Shown: piece by piece, positions 10,101 through 25,100 of the stretch | Numbering within the stretch: the first letter of the stretch is position 1 | Layout: each line of letters opens with the position of its first letter | NCBI GenBank assembly: GCA_045648025.1 | Contig: JAZRNH010000049.1 | Coordinates: 1 to 59,410 of the forward strand | Length of the DNA stretch: 59,410 nt | Source of the DNA: RGIG1681 sp045648025 | GTDB lineage: Bacteria; Bacillota; Clostridia; Christensenellales; UBA1242 | Direction of reading: 5' to 3' | Notes under the pieces: model-generated | Seen by the model: the letters and a program-made list of their open reading frames with translations, nothing else | What the model was told of the DNA's origin: nothing | The model's database searches: none | Position numbers and translations under genes: made by a program

Positions 10101-13100
10101 GATTCTAGTTTCAGCATAGACTAATTGACCTTCAGCAAGTAACATACCATTTTGAGCTGTGTTGTACCAACCCTTGAAGTTATAACCAAGTCTAGAAATT
10201 GTTGCCCTTTCAACAAGGTTCCAATCTGCTTGGTCAAATGTAATGTAACAATCATCTAATGAAATGTAATCATCATCAGCATCAGAAATTTCAAATACAT
10301 TGTCGTTAATTTGTGAACCAAGTGGATCAAAGTATGCTTGGGTTGAACCAAAGAAGTTTGAACCAGCTGTATTAGAATCAACATCGTTTGCATTGAATAC
10401 AATCTTATATTTGTTTGCAGTGTTATATGCATAAATATAAATATATCTTTCAACACCAACTTGCTCGTCGTCACCAAGTTGTTCATAAGCTGTTGACGAA
10501 GAACCTAATGCATTTTGATTGAACAAGCAAGTGCTCATTGTTCCAAGTGCATCTAAATATTCATAGTTAATTCTAAATTCATTTGGATAACCATCAATGC
10601 TTGTTAATACTTTTGTCTCATCTTGAACAAATGAGTTTGAGTTAGTTCCCACAATCCAACCAACAAATGTATAACCAATTCTGTAAGGGATACCTTTGAG
10701 TGTTACAGTATCACCAAGTGTAACAGTTGCAGTATGTGCAAATGTATCAGCATCTGTAACAGTATCTTTCTTAACAAGTTTTGTATCAGGATCTGTTAAA
10801 GTTGAACCATGTGAGTTAGATTTATCAAAATAGTTAATTTCAACATTGTAAACATTAGAAATCCAATGTGGCACAAGTTTAATTGTGTTATAGATACTAA
10901 AGTCACCATATTGATTTAATATGTTGATATTTGATTCGGTATTACTAATACCAAACAATGATTTAAATACATAAACATTGAACTCTGTTCCCTCACCATA
11001 TTCATCATAGATGATTTCTGTTGAAGTTTCAGATTCAGTTGTCCATAAACCGTTCCAAGTAAATCCATATCTATCAACATCAACAAGTGGTAAGTTTGTC
11101 CACTTTGTTGAATCAAATTGAACGGTTAATTGATAATATTCTTTAAATACATTTTCAGCACCTGGCATTAATTGTCCAAGTTGCTTATATGTGTTTTCAA
11201 GCGATTTGTAGAACATAATACTTGTTGGATCAGGATCATTCAAGAATTCTGATATATCCATAATTTCAACATTGTAAATATTTGCTACCCAACCTGCATA
11301 AATTGTCATTGATTCTTCACCATCATTAACAATTGTAAGAGCTTTCCAAATATCATCATTAAATACTTGTAAATCTACAGGATTTTCTGGATCAATGCTA
11401 TATATTGCTTTTGTGAGTGGATTAGTAATATCAGCAGCTGTGTACCAACCGATAAATGTGTAACCAAGTCTACCAACAATCAAGCTTTCAATTGATTCAT
11501 ATTCGTTTGCAGAATTTCTAATCTTCCACAACCATTCATCTGTATCAAATGTTGCTTTCATATCAACAATGTCAGCGATTGGTGTATCAACATAAGTTGA
11601 GCCATTCTTGAAGAATGCAGGAGTTTCAGATGATGCATTTAAGTCAAGAGTAATATTGGTATATGTTATTGGGGTCCATAATGCATATAACTCAATAGAA
11701 CTTGGTGTTGAACCGTTGTCATTTAAATCAACTTCTGAATCACCTAATTGTTCAGGAGTGCTGCTACCAGAGGCATATAAGTAACCGCCAGTAGTATCAA
11801 TACTTGTTGAGCTTCCATCAATCATAACAGTGTCTTTGTTAAGATTAATTGTAATCTTGCTTCCCGACTTCTTAATAATACCATAATATTGATGTTCTGG
11901 GGTTGAAGTGTCAATATTAACATTATCAAGTATATTATAAACTGAGAATCCATAGAAATGGTAACCATGTCTTGAAAGGATATCAAGTTCAAATGATGAG
12001 TCAAATGTTACTTTATAAGCAAGTTCACCTGTTGGATACTTAGTATCAACAAATGATGAACCTTTTTCTTCTGTAAGATTTAAATCAGGAATTAATGATT
12101 TATCAGTAAGAGTTGTGTTATAAACTGTAGTTTCTTTATCGTTATAAAGGAACTTCATTTCATATTCATTAGCTTTCCACCAGCCGTAAAGTGTAATGTA
12201 TCTGTTTCCATATACATTAGATTTGTCTTTTGCAGCATCATAAACTGTTTCGTTTAATACTGCAGTGTAAATTTCATTATTAACCTCATGGAATCTATTA
12301 TAGATAACCATTGATGCTTCAGGATCAGATGCTCCATTGAATGTTGGATCAATGTAAGGAACAGTTGTCCAACCATGGAATGCATAACCAAATCTATCAA
12401 TCATGATATTTTCAATATAGTTAACAAGAACATTGTCAACCATATATTTGGTTCCATCAGCATTCTTAATATACCAACCATCTGTATCAAATGTTACATA
12501 AAGTTGCATATTATTGCCATCTTCAATAGCTTGTTCATATTGTTCAAGTGTAACAAATGAATTCATACCTTCTAAGAAGTATGCATTAGTGCTTCCGTTA
12601 GAACCAAGTCCTTTGTTGTCACTAGCATCCATCATTACAAACTTAACTTTATATTCTTGTTTAATCCAGTTAGCGATTAATACTACTTCATACTTAATTT
12701 CGTCTTCGTTATCAAGTTCATTGTCACCAAGTTCTTCTTGAATGGTTTGAGTTCCCTCAATTTCATAGAAGTCATGTTGATAATCTTGATACAAGAGAAC
12801 TTTCTCTTCTTCTTCGAAGTCTGGCTTGAAGAATAAGAATCCATCAGTTAAGTTGCCAAGTTTAACTTTATAGTTAAGGTCTCCATAAGAATATGGATAT
12901 GAGCAACCGCCCATGATGAGTAATCTATAAGAGAGTGACCAACCTGCAAAGTCATAACCAGTTCTTGTTGGGATATCAATAACTGTGTCTTGGTCAAATA
13001 CAAGTTGTGTAACTTTTTCTCTATCAAATTCAGCAAGAGATGTTCCAGTTGTATCTCCATTGATACGATTGTTAATACCTTCGGCATCGTTCATATCGTA

Positions 13101-16100
13101 ATTAATCTTATATGTATTAGCAGTCCATCCAGCGAATAAGTAGAATGATCTGCCATCTTCTATACCATCGTCAGAAACAGGAATAACTTGATTATACATA
13201 TCAATATTGAATACTCTTACATTATATTCAGCACCTGAGGTTGTGCTAGATAATTGTGAAACTTTATGACCTTCAACTAATTGAGATTCAATTACATTTG
13301 TTGGGTCAAGATACCAACCTGTCCAAGTATAACCATATCTATCAATTAAGAGGTTATATAAGTTATAAACAGTTTCAATATAATCTGTTGCAGTTACCTT
13401 TTCAAAGAGTGTGTACTCTGTTGAGTCGAATAATACTTCAATCTTATATTTATTGTTGTAACTTTCTAAATCAGTTTCGTATTCATATGAAGTTGGAAGT
13501 GCAAAGAATGTTTCAGTAGTTCCAAGTTTCCATGAATTAATTGTTGATTTGGCATCACGAAGTTCAAATTCTGCTTTATATGAATTTTGTTGCCATCCAG
13601 CATAAAGCTTAACCCAACCTGTAATACCTTGTTTTTGTTCTTCAGTTAAGTAACCACCTTGTTCAAATGAATCATAATTTTCAACTTCATCAATATTTGA
13701 TGCTAAGTTTCTATTAAATGTTGCATTTGAAAGTTTAAAGAGTTCATCAGTAGCATTGTCATAAACAAGAGATGAATCAGCTTTATTACCCATATTCATG
13801 CTATAGGTAGTGTACCAACCAAGGAATGTGTAGCCGGTTCTTTCAACATAAACACCTTTAAGTGCTTCTTCAATAACATCTTCACCATCTTTTGCATACC
13901 AGAGACCATATTTTTCTGAATCGATATAAGAGTCGAATTCAACATAAATAGTAACTTCTGTCATACCAGCAAGAGGATTTCTATACTTGAGTTCAAGTGA
14001 CTCAGTTGAATTAACAATACTCTTTGCAGTATTAAGTTTCTTCAAGTCTTTGGTGTATTCATTGTTGTGGTCAAATGTTACTTCATATTTTCTAGCTGTC
14101 CAATCTGCATATAACACAATACAATTTTCAAGACCGTTATCTGTTTCACGATCACCCAATTCTTCGTGGGTATATGTATTGGTGTTATTGAAGTAATATA
14201 AGTAACAATCTGATGTGTATCCACTAGACAAGATGTTTTGATTTCTTGCATAGTCAAGATTCAATGTTAAGTTCTTAGTTTCTTCACCAGCTGTATAGTT
14301 GGTTTCAAGAATTGCATTTTCAGCATTCTTATCAAATCTCCAACCATTGAAGATATAACCAATTCTTGTAATTTGAACATAGTTAGTAAGCAATGGAGTA
14401 TCAAATGTAACGGTCTTAGCTCTTGGGTCGTTTTGTGTATTTTTAACAAATCTAGCAACAGAAGAACCTTTTGCATTTGTTGTTCTACCAAGTGACCTAT
14501 ATGTTGTCAAGTTTGCAAGGTATTGGATATCTGATCCGCTGTCTGAGAAGTCGTAAAGAATTGAGTATTCATTAGCCTTCCAATCAGCATAAAGTGTAAA
14601 TTCTGTAAGTTCAGAAGTTGTATATGACTCGTAACCTGTTGCTGCATACAAATGACTGAAGTAATCATTGTCAAATGTAAGAATGTCATGCTCATTTCTA
14701 AGCATTTCATCAGGATCGCCCTCATCAACTCTGTAAGCATTACCTGGAAGAACAATCATAAGTTGTTCATTACTGTTAGATTTTCCGACAGCCCAGCCAA
14801 GCCATGAATAACCATATCTATCGATTAATATCTTATAAATATAGTCATTTTCAACTACATCATAAACAATGTTTCCATTTCCATCATCAGATTCAGAGCC
14901 AAGATACCAGTTATAAGTATCGAATTCAACATATAAGTATTCGTTATATTCTGTTGTATCGTAATCTGAACCATCAACTGAATAGTATGGAGTTGTTGAT
15001 GTTCCATCAACTTTGTTAGGTTTAAAGTCAACCTTATAAGTTATTCTCTCCCACATAGCATAAACAATTGTGTGGTGAACATAATCAGTTGCTGTGTTAA
15101 CACCTTCAATGTCACCAAGTTGTTCTTGATAGAGTTTTGAGCATAACTCATTAGTGTATAAGAACACATCGTTAGAAGTTGCATAATCTAATGCCAAGAT
15201 ATATTCATTTGAAAGAATAAATGTTTGTTCTTTTGGAATAAGTGGACTCTTTGATTCGCTAATAGAACCAAGTCTCCAACCTACGAATGTGTAACCATTT
15301 CTCATCATCCACATGATAGCATCATATTTCACATCGAATGTTACCTTCATATTTCTGAATGTTGTTCTATCTTCGAACATAGCAGCACTTGAACCAAACT
15401 TAGAATATTCTGGAGAATTTACATCATGATAATCAATATGTAAATCATATTCATTAGCACTCCAACGAGCAACAAGTGTCATTGTTCTGTTAGTATCACT
15501 CTTAGTTGTAAGAGATCTCTTAACACCAAATTCAAATTTTGCTGTATGAAGTGTAGCAAGTTCTGTTTGATAATTTGATTCATTTGTGAACATTTCATAA
15601 TTGTGTCCATCAATGATTTCATATTTACTATTATATTCGTTGGCATTTGTGAACCAACCAAGCCATGTATAACCATAACGGTCAATCAATATATGTTGCA
15701 AGTAATCATTTTCAACTATTGTATATTCTCTTTCACCATTAGAATCAATAGTTTCAAAACCAAGATACCAGTTATAAGTATCAAATTCAACCCAAACTTC
15801 AAGGTTTTGATTGCCTCTTCTATTTCTAAGTTCAGCAAGAGCATTTACATAAGCTGTATGCTCATCGTATGAATTTTCTTTAATGATTGAGAAGTATGGA
15901 ATTGTTGAACCAAATTGTTCATAACCCTCTTCTTCTGTATATGCTTTATAAAGTTTATTTACATCAAATTCATCAACTTTATACTTCTTGGTTTGCCACT
16001 TAGCATAAAGTGTGATTTGGAAGAAGCCTCTACCTTCATTTTCATCTCTATCTTCAATCCAGTCAGCTGCAGTATTTGCATCGCCAGTTGAAGTATAGCC

Positions 16101-19100
16101 GTATTTGCTCTTCAAATCTGTTGTAATATGAGCAAAACTCTTATAATAATCATAATCCAAAGTTCTAAGAGTTGTATCTTCATAATAACCAACTGATAAG
16201 TTATCTTCACCATCTTCTTGGTAATATCTAAGAACTACATCTTTATCATCTTCAACTTCATCTTCATCACATTCAGCACCTGTAAACCAGCCGCGGAAGT
16301 AATAACCGAATTTTTGAACTAAAATATAATAAAGTGCTTCTTCAATATCTTCACCACTAGATGTTTCAAACCACCAGTCATTATTATCAAATCGAACATA
16401 AGCAACATAATTGTAATTAGGATCATTTACAAGATCCATATCGTCAGCTTTATATGCTTGACTATAAACACTTGTGTCTTTAAAGTCTAATGACAATAAA
16501 TCATAAGCTGTATAACCGAAGTTATAATGATATTCATTTACATAGTTTAACAATCCTGTCAAATCATTTGTTGTTCTAACAACTGAACCTGTTCTATTAA
16601 GAGCAGTTGCCAAACCAGCATTTGTTTGATTAATTAAACCATATGTATAGTTTGCAATAGTTGAATCAAAGAACATACTATTTGTTTTTTGATAGTTTCT
16701 ATTTACATTAAATTGAACAGTATAAGTATTAACATCCCAAACTGCAAAGATTTGAGCATAGTGTTCATCCATATCTGGAGTATAAACACCACTATTAAAT
16801 GTATAAGATACATCAGTTGTATCACCAAGAATTTCAAACTTACCAAGATTGAAATAATTTGTTGGGTCATCAGATTCTTGTGTTTCATTATACTCTGTTG
16901 TTCTATACAAATAAGAACTGCTTGTTTCTGATGTTCCAGGAACATTCTTAATCTTAATTGTATCGTTGTTTAAGATAATCTTATTATCAGCTGGAATAAT
17001 AAATTCATCAACTGAGTTAAGACCAAATCTCCAACCAACAAATGTATAACCAATTCTTGTTAAGTATTCTGGAGTTTCACTTTCTTGGTCAAATAAAAGT
17101 GTCATTGTAAAGATTGTTGCATCAAAGAGTGTTGGGGTTTGTAATACTTTAGATCCAACAATACTTTCAGTGTCAATTACTCTGCTTCCATTGCTGAGAG
17201 TTTCAATAGGAGAAGAGGTTTGCCAAGTTCCGTTATTATCAGAGTTCTTAATAGAATTAACATCACTGAAGTAATATGTAAGTTTATAAGTGTTTGCTTG
17301 CCATGCAGCACTAAGAGTAATCTTATGATTGTCATTTGGCTCTGTAAAGTCTTCATGATATGATTCGATCCAGTCACCACTAATTACAAATCCTCTATTT
17401 TCTGCTCTAACGATTGATGATGGAGCATTAATAGTTGATTCAATATTAGCAATTTCAATATGACCGTTCACATATTCGTCTTCACTAGCCACACCTTTGA
17501 TTGTAGCATCAAAGAATTTAGTAAACATTGTGTAATCAAGAATTCTTTCTGTTCTAGCAGAATCTGCATTACCAGTGATAGCAATATAATCATAGAAGTT
17601 TGACCAATTGCTATTATAACCAGTTCTTCTAGTGTACCAACCCATCCAAGTGTAACCGAATCTATCGACTAAGATTTCACTAAGAGATGTTCCATCGCTT
17701 GTGAGCCATGTGTTAGTATCAAATTCAACATAAAGAATTGTTTCATAGTTGCTTTGTGTATCAACATAAGCAGGAGTTGATCCAAATGACTTAAAGTATG
17801 GATTGGTTGAACCACCAATACCGTTATAAGTCTTATTTGAATTAAATGAAACTTTATAAAGATTTGCTTTATAGAATGCATGAAGTACAACAGCAAATTC
17901 TCTTTGATCGTCACCAAGAACTTCATAAATTTGTGTATTAGCATCAGCTGCATATCCGTTTAAGTCATATTGATAATACAAATATGAATTAGTTGTTTTT
18001 GCACTTGTGCCAACACCAGTAAATTGAATTGCTTGATAGTCAAGACGAACTTTTGTTGACTGAGCACTGTTTGCATCTCTTGTTGCGAAGTAAACATATT
18101 CTTGTCCTAAACTGTATCCTCTGAATGTGTAACCAACTCTTTGGAATGCAGTAGTTTCTCTATCTTCACCGCTATCGAAGATAAGTGTAGTAGCATAACC
18201 AGTAAGCTTATAAGCATAAGATGAACCACCTACCACTGCACCAGCAAGACTGCCAAGTTCAGAATATGTGCCATCTCTCATAAGAACTGCTTTGCCTTTG
18301 AGTGTGCTAGTACTATCAACATCGTTAGCTTCATAATAGATTGTATATTCGTTAGCTTCCCAACCAGCATAAAGTGTCATTGTGTATTCGCCAGTATTTT
18401 GGTTTCTAACTCTTGTTTGAAGTGAATCAAACATTTTCTTATTAAACTTGGTAGCATCAATTTCTTCTAATCCCATAGTTGCAAGTTGTGCATATGAGTT
18501 ATCAAAAATTAATGTGTAACCACTTGAATAAGTTCTAAGTGATGAGTCATGTCCAACAACAAGTCTATAACTGTTGTCTTTCATAGTTCCAAGATAATAA
18601 ATTGTTCCGTCAGTAGCACTCTTAGCTACTCTATTTTCGTGTTCGTAACCTCTTGTGAACCAACCTGTCCAAGTGTAACCATATCTGTCAACATTGATTA
18701 CTCTATCAATTCTGTTTCCAGCAACTTCAGCTGCAGACTTTCCGTGTGCTTCAGCATAATCAATAAAGTCACCTTCATTTTCTTCATTAGTCTTAAAGTC
18801 AGCATATGTTTCAGCATATCTGATGCTATAAATTTCTTCATAGTTATCAGTGTATTCATTTCTATCAAACATTACATAAATTGGTTTGAGGAATGTGTCT
18901 GCTGCATATGTTTTGCCAGTTGTTTCAGTAAGAATATCAGTATTGAAGTAAGCATTTGTTGTTCCAATACCATATGTTACATCTTGATCCACTGTATAAG
19001 CTGTTGAATCAAATGAAACTTTGTAAACAATACCTTGCCACTTAGCATAGATTGTAATTTCAAAAGTATCAGTTTCACGATTTTCAATCCAGTTGCTTAC

Positions 19101-22100
19101 AACATCGTCTTCAATAGTTTCAGAGAAAATATCGAATTCGTTAACGATTGTATAACCATTGCCTGTTTCAGTATCGAAATCCATTTGGTCTTCAAATACA
19201 TAAAGTTGATCATTGGTTGTAGCTTCGTTATATGTTCTAAATACAAATTGGTTGAATAATGTGTAGTTAAGTGTTCTAAGAACAGGAGTTTCTCTACCAG
19301 AAATTCTGTCGTAATAATAGTTGTAATCATTCTTTTGATAATTGTAATCATCACCAGCAGTCAAGAAGTCTGAATACTTACTGTTATCGTAAGATTCCCA
19401 AGCCTGTTTGTGTGAATACCAACCAATCCAGAAGTAACCTTCTTTATCAAGAATAATATCAGTAAGCTTTTTGTTGCTTGAGATGTTATTCCATTCGTTA
19501 GTATCAAATACAATTTCAAGAACAATTCTGATTAATCCATTTTCATCAACTACATTCGATGTAGGTTCACCAGTGTTATGATAAGTAGCAATGGTTGAAT
19601 CATAATCAGCAGCATTGATGTTAATGTTAACCTTATAAGTGTTAACTGTCCACATTGCAAACATAATTGCGAAGTGGCTGTTAATATTATGAGCTTCTCC
19701 ACCATCTCTTGATTCTAAATCTCCAAGATATTCGAAGTCGCCAAGATATTCTCTTACATCACCGATGTAACTTCTATCGTGATACAAGTAACAATTGTTA
19801 TCATTGCCAGAATTATCAAATGTGTTAGAAACAATATTTTGATAATTTAAGCAAATCTTTTGACCTGGATTAATTGTTTTATTTGAATATAAACCAAATC
19901 TCCAACCACTGAATGTGTAACCAACTCTTGTGATATATTGAGCATCATATTCAACATCGAATATCATTTCTTTATAGTCACCAGTGTTTGTTTGAAGTGG
20001 TGATGATGAATAGTTCAAGTTCTTAATTGAAACAAGATCTGCATTGTGAGCTATTGAATATCTTGAAGACCAATAGTCACCAACAACATCATGTTGATCA
20101 ACATAAATTCCGTTAGGGCTTTCATCAATACCATTTGTACCATAATCATAAGTGATTTGATAAGTATTTGCTTGCCATCCAGCATAAATTGTAATGGTTC
20201 CATAATCGTTAACATCTTGAAGTGAAGAAGCTGCATATTCTGCATTTCTTAAATCAAGTGAGTTAGCCAATGTTTCACCAGCATCACCATAGTTATATCT
20301 ACGGTCGAAGTTCATTCTATCTTTAGAAGTTGCAGGATCAATAAAGTCTGTTTCTAAGATAAGATCATAAGTTAAGTTTGGAAGTGATTCAGGTTCTGAA
20401 TTGATGTGTCCGTCAACAATTTGATGCCAAGCATCTTCAAAGTTATCAAGATCATCAAGAAGTGACCAATCGAATCCTTCTTTATTGGTGTTATAGAAAT
20501 CGTTACGAGCAGTAGCGGCTGCTTTGTTAGAAACATACCAACCTTGCCATGTGTAACCATATCTATCAATAAGTATATCGCTAAGTTTATATGTCTTTCC
20601 GCCATATACTAATTCCCAAAGATTTGTGTCCATAGTAACAACCATATTGATGGTATCACTATTAAGAACATAATCTCCATTTGCAACAGCAGTGTTATCA
20701 ATGAAGTAAATTTCATTTCTGAAGTTGCTTGGGTCGATTCCCATTGTACCTGACTTAAATTGTGCCAAAGTTGAACCATTGCCATCTGCAGCATCATTTG
20801 TATCAAATACAAGGTTGTATTTATTTTGTTTCCATACTGAGTAAAGAACTACATCAACATGACTATACATTGAGTTATGAATTCTTTCTTTGAGTGAGTT
20901 GTAGAAGTTATAAACATATCCGTAAGCATTTTCATAAGAAACAAAACTTGCAGTATTGTTTATATCATTTGATCTAACAGCAAAGAAACCTGTTCCATAA
21001 CTATTGAAGCCTGTAAGGTTATAAGTTTCGTTCCAAATATCAGTTTCATGAACAGTTGTTCTTAAAATATTCCAACTTGATTCGTTAGACCAAGCAGATG
21101 TTCCAAGAACGAACTTAGAATAATCAAATGTGTCAATTGTTGAATATCCATAGAATGTATAACCAACCATTGCATATTCGTTATCTTGAATATCTTCAAT
21201 TTGGTTGAACCAGAATGTTTGATAACCTTCTTCATCATTCTTCATGAGTGCAGGGCTAGTTGTGTAAGGATCATGTTTATTGAAGTCATACTTAACAATA
21301 ATTTCTTTAGGAACTGAATAGAAGTCTAAGTCATTTTCAGCAAATGTGTTTGTATCTGCATTAATAGTGAATGTGTAAGTTCCATATTCAGTGCTTGTGC
21401 CATTAACATATCTAAGGTCAAGTGAATGTGGAAGAGCAAGTTCATCACCATTTGCATCAACAATTGCAATGTTTGTATTATCAATATCATTTACAAGTTT
21501 AGGAGTGTTTTTATCTTCGTTGTAAACAATAAAGTATTCTGTGCCTAAATACTCAAACATATGAAGTTCATAACCTTCGATTTCTGTGTATGTAACAATA
21601 TACTTGTTACCATAGAATTCGTGAGTCATCTTACCATCTGTTGCAAGTCTTCCCTTATTTGTATCAGTCTTATAAATGAAGCTTGTGAGTGTTGCATCTC
21701 TTTCATCAATATAGTATGAAAGAACGATATCTGAAAGTCTTTGACCATTGAACCAAGAATTATCAGCAAGTGGGTCAAGTCTTACATTACTCTTGTTTGG
21801 AACACCAGTTTCATCTAAGATATAGAAATAAGATTCAACATTAACAGTTGTGGTTACTGGAACAACAGTAAACTTAACAAAGGTGTAACCACCAAATGCA
21901 GAGTTAATTGTGTCACAGTTAGATGATCTGAAGTGGTTTCTTAAATCATCCATATATGCAAGTTTATAAGCAGCATCGGTTGGAACAGAATCATTAGCAT
22001 TAATTCTTAAACAGTTAGCATTTGGAGTTTTTCCATTTGCAACTTCAAGATCTTTCATTCTGTAACTGTAATTTGTTTCAACTGTTCTAATCACATATCC

Positions 22101-25100
22101 ATCATCAAAGATTTTAGCTTTTCCGATAAAGATAAGTTCAACATAAACACCACCATCATCAAGTGTTCCCTTTTCAAGATATGAAACGAGACCTTTTGAT
22201 TGGTTGAAGTTATATGTTACATCAGATTCAATTGCATCATATTGATAATCGAGTGGAACTTTATTGCCGTTTTGGTTAACAGCATCATCTTTGATTCCAA
22301 TATAGAATTCGAATCCAAGGTTAGAAAGTGTAATATCATTAACATTTCCAGCGGTTGAAAGTTCTTTAAGGTTATCTGCTTCAAGTCTAAATGTAATAAA
22401 TGATTCAGCTCTTGCTGTGATTGTTACATCGTCATAAATACCGAAGATAACAACTTTAACAGCACCAGTTGCTTCATCGTGCTTCCAAGAGATAAAGTCA
22501 ATTCCCTTATAGTTGAATTCAATACCCGCATCAACCATTGCATCATAGTTGTCGTCGTATGAATAAATGTAAGTATATTTACCATCAGTAAGATCAGATA
22601 CAATACCATATCCGGTTTCGCCACCAGTTCTTTCAACTCTAAGTGTTCCAACACCATAATCAATGGTGAAGTAATCAATTAAGTATCCACTGTAAGGACG
22701 AATTACATATGTATTTGTATATGATGGACGAACACCTGTTTGATTGATTGAATCATTATAAGTGTTCTTGTTTGAAGCTACTGCAAAGTTTTCTTCTGTG
22801 TGCTCAATTACTGCACCAACAGTAGCATCATTTTGATATCTATCATTGTCATTATCAATGCTTGATGAATAGATAATATCATTTTCAAATGTAACAAAAT
22901 GTCCAGTTATTGAAACACCACAAGTTGATGAGCAAAGTTCATTTGCATCATAGTGTGCACAATTTTCCCATCTTGAATCTGCCCATAAGATATAGCAATA
23001 ATAATCTAAATCTTCTGGTGATGGTGAACAGTAATGACAGAGATATAACATATAGTCAATTCCGCCATAGTTCAATACATAAGCACTTTCAACAGTGTAT
23101 TCAATTTCAAAGTTGTTAACATCATTTGGACCAATCTTGAATTTTGGATAATAAGCTTTGTTCTTATTGCTATCAATTTCTACACCATTATATTTAATCT
23201 TATAAGTGGTGAAATCACTTTGATAACCATTTTCATTAAGACCAAATTCAATGTTAAATACTTTTTCACCATATCTTTCACTATTAAAGACAAGTTTTTC
23301 CATATATGAATCTACATAAGTGAGCCACTTTTTGTTGCCTCTTGCATCTTCATATTCTTTAGCTTGTGCTTCTGGATAGTAAACAACATATTGGCTGTTG
23401 CCATAGAAGATATTTGTGCTTGGATTAATTTCTTTTTGTTCATCTAATACATCTTGGTTGGTTGTTCCAAGTTCAACATAACCTTGTGGTTTGTTTGCTG
23501 GAGTTGTTCCAACTGAAGAATAATCAAGTGATTTATATTCAACAGCTTCAACATCAAGTGTGATATTAAAGTTTTGATATACATCTCTGATTCTAATCAT
23601 ATAACGATATTCTCTGGTATCATCATTGAAGAACTCATCGAATTCATAGTTAGTATAATTAGCAGAATTTGAATCTAAAATTGAAACATCACTTTGAGCA
23701 AGTCTATAACCTTCACGAAGATATACATAAAGAACCATTTCATTGTCTTGAATTGTTTTGATTGTGAAGTTTGCATTTGTATTATAAACAAATTCTCTTC
23801 CTTCTAATCTATAATCAAGTTCAGAAACTTTTGTTCCGTCAGTAGTCTTAACAAAACTATTCCAAGTTAAGAATTGTTGATTGAAATCATCAATGAAGAA
23901 TCCATAAGGAGTTCCATTATATGAATTTCTTTCAAAACCATAAATTCTCTTACCTGTTTCATAGTCATTGTTTGTGAAGTTAATGCTATCATCAGCAGCA
24001 GTCTCACCTGCATTGCTTGAATATACAAAGTATTTTGGAACATATGTATAAAGCACTGATGAACCCAAGTATGTTGGGAATTGTGAAATTGCATTATATG
24101 AACCTTTATAGTTCACACGGTCTGCATAAATCACAGATCTTCCATTGATTGAATCAGATGGATTAATGTTATTTGAAAGATTAATATCTTCAATATTACT
24201 ATTGATAATATGTGATTGAGTTGTATCTTCTGTTGTGTAATAAGTTGAACCATAATCCGCATTAATTGTAACCTCTGCTTCATATTCAACCATTTCATAA
24301 ACAGCATAGATATAAATATCGTGATAACAATGTTCAAAAGTAAATGTTAATTCACTGCCATTTGAATCGAAGTAATATTTTGTTGTGTTATCAAGTTTGA
24401 TTGTTCCATCAGGAAGTGATGTCTTATAAGTGAATTCGTGATAATTGTGATTTGCATCATAATGATCAAAGTAACGATTTTCACCATACCAATCAGAACT
24501 TGTTCTTGAATAATATTCATCATTAATTATGTAAGCATGGTATCTGTCAACCATTACATACCAACCAATGTGTTCATACCAAGAAGGAACTAAAATATCT
24601 TCATATGCATCAAGTGACCAAGTAAAGTTTTCAGCATATTCTTGTCTAATATCACGACCAGCAACAGCTTCTTCAAAGTAAATATAGTTTGAATTAGCAG
24701 ATAAGTCTGTAACTTCGTCAGATAAGATGTGTTCATCATCTACTGGTGAAACAAAGAAGTGACCTTTGTCAACACCATTAGTGTCATAATCACTAACTGG
24801 ATTTTCTTCTGTGTCATAGAAGTCTGCGAAATATTCTTGTTTTACATAGTAAGCAAAGATATATTCGTCACCAGCATAGTTCTTATAAATCTTAGTGTTA
24901 GGACTTAAAAGTTTGTTGCTTGAATATAAGTCAGTATCAAGATTATCTTCAATAGTTCCGTCAAAGTTCACATAAGGAACATTTACACCACTATGAGTAT
25001 AATCGAAGTTATAACCATATCCTGAAATTGTTGGATTTTTCTCTCTTGACATATAGATTGCTTCGTTTGGAATGTTTGGATTATACCACATACCCAAGTT

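Noticed and set aside
18549..19007. A 152-codon plus-strand frame and many smaller frames on both strands
   Set aside because: They are shadows of the repetitive giant genes, biased to Ser/Ile/Cys or Leu/Met/Gln, with no ribosome binding site or recognisable domain.
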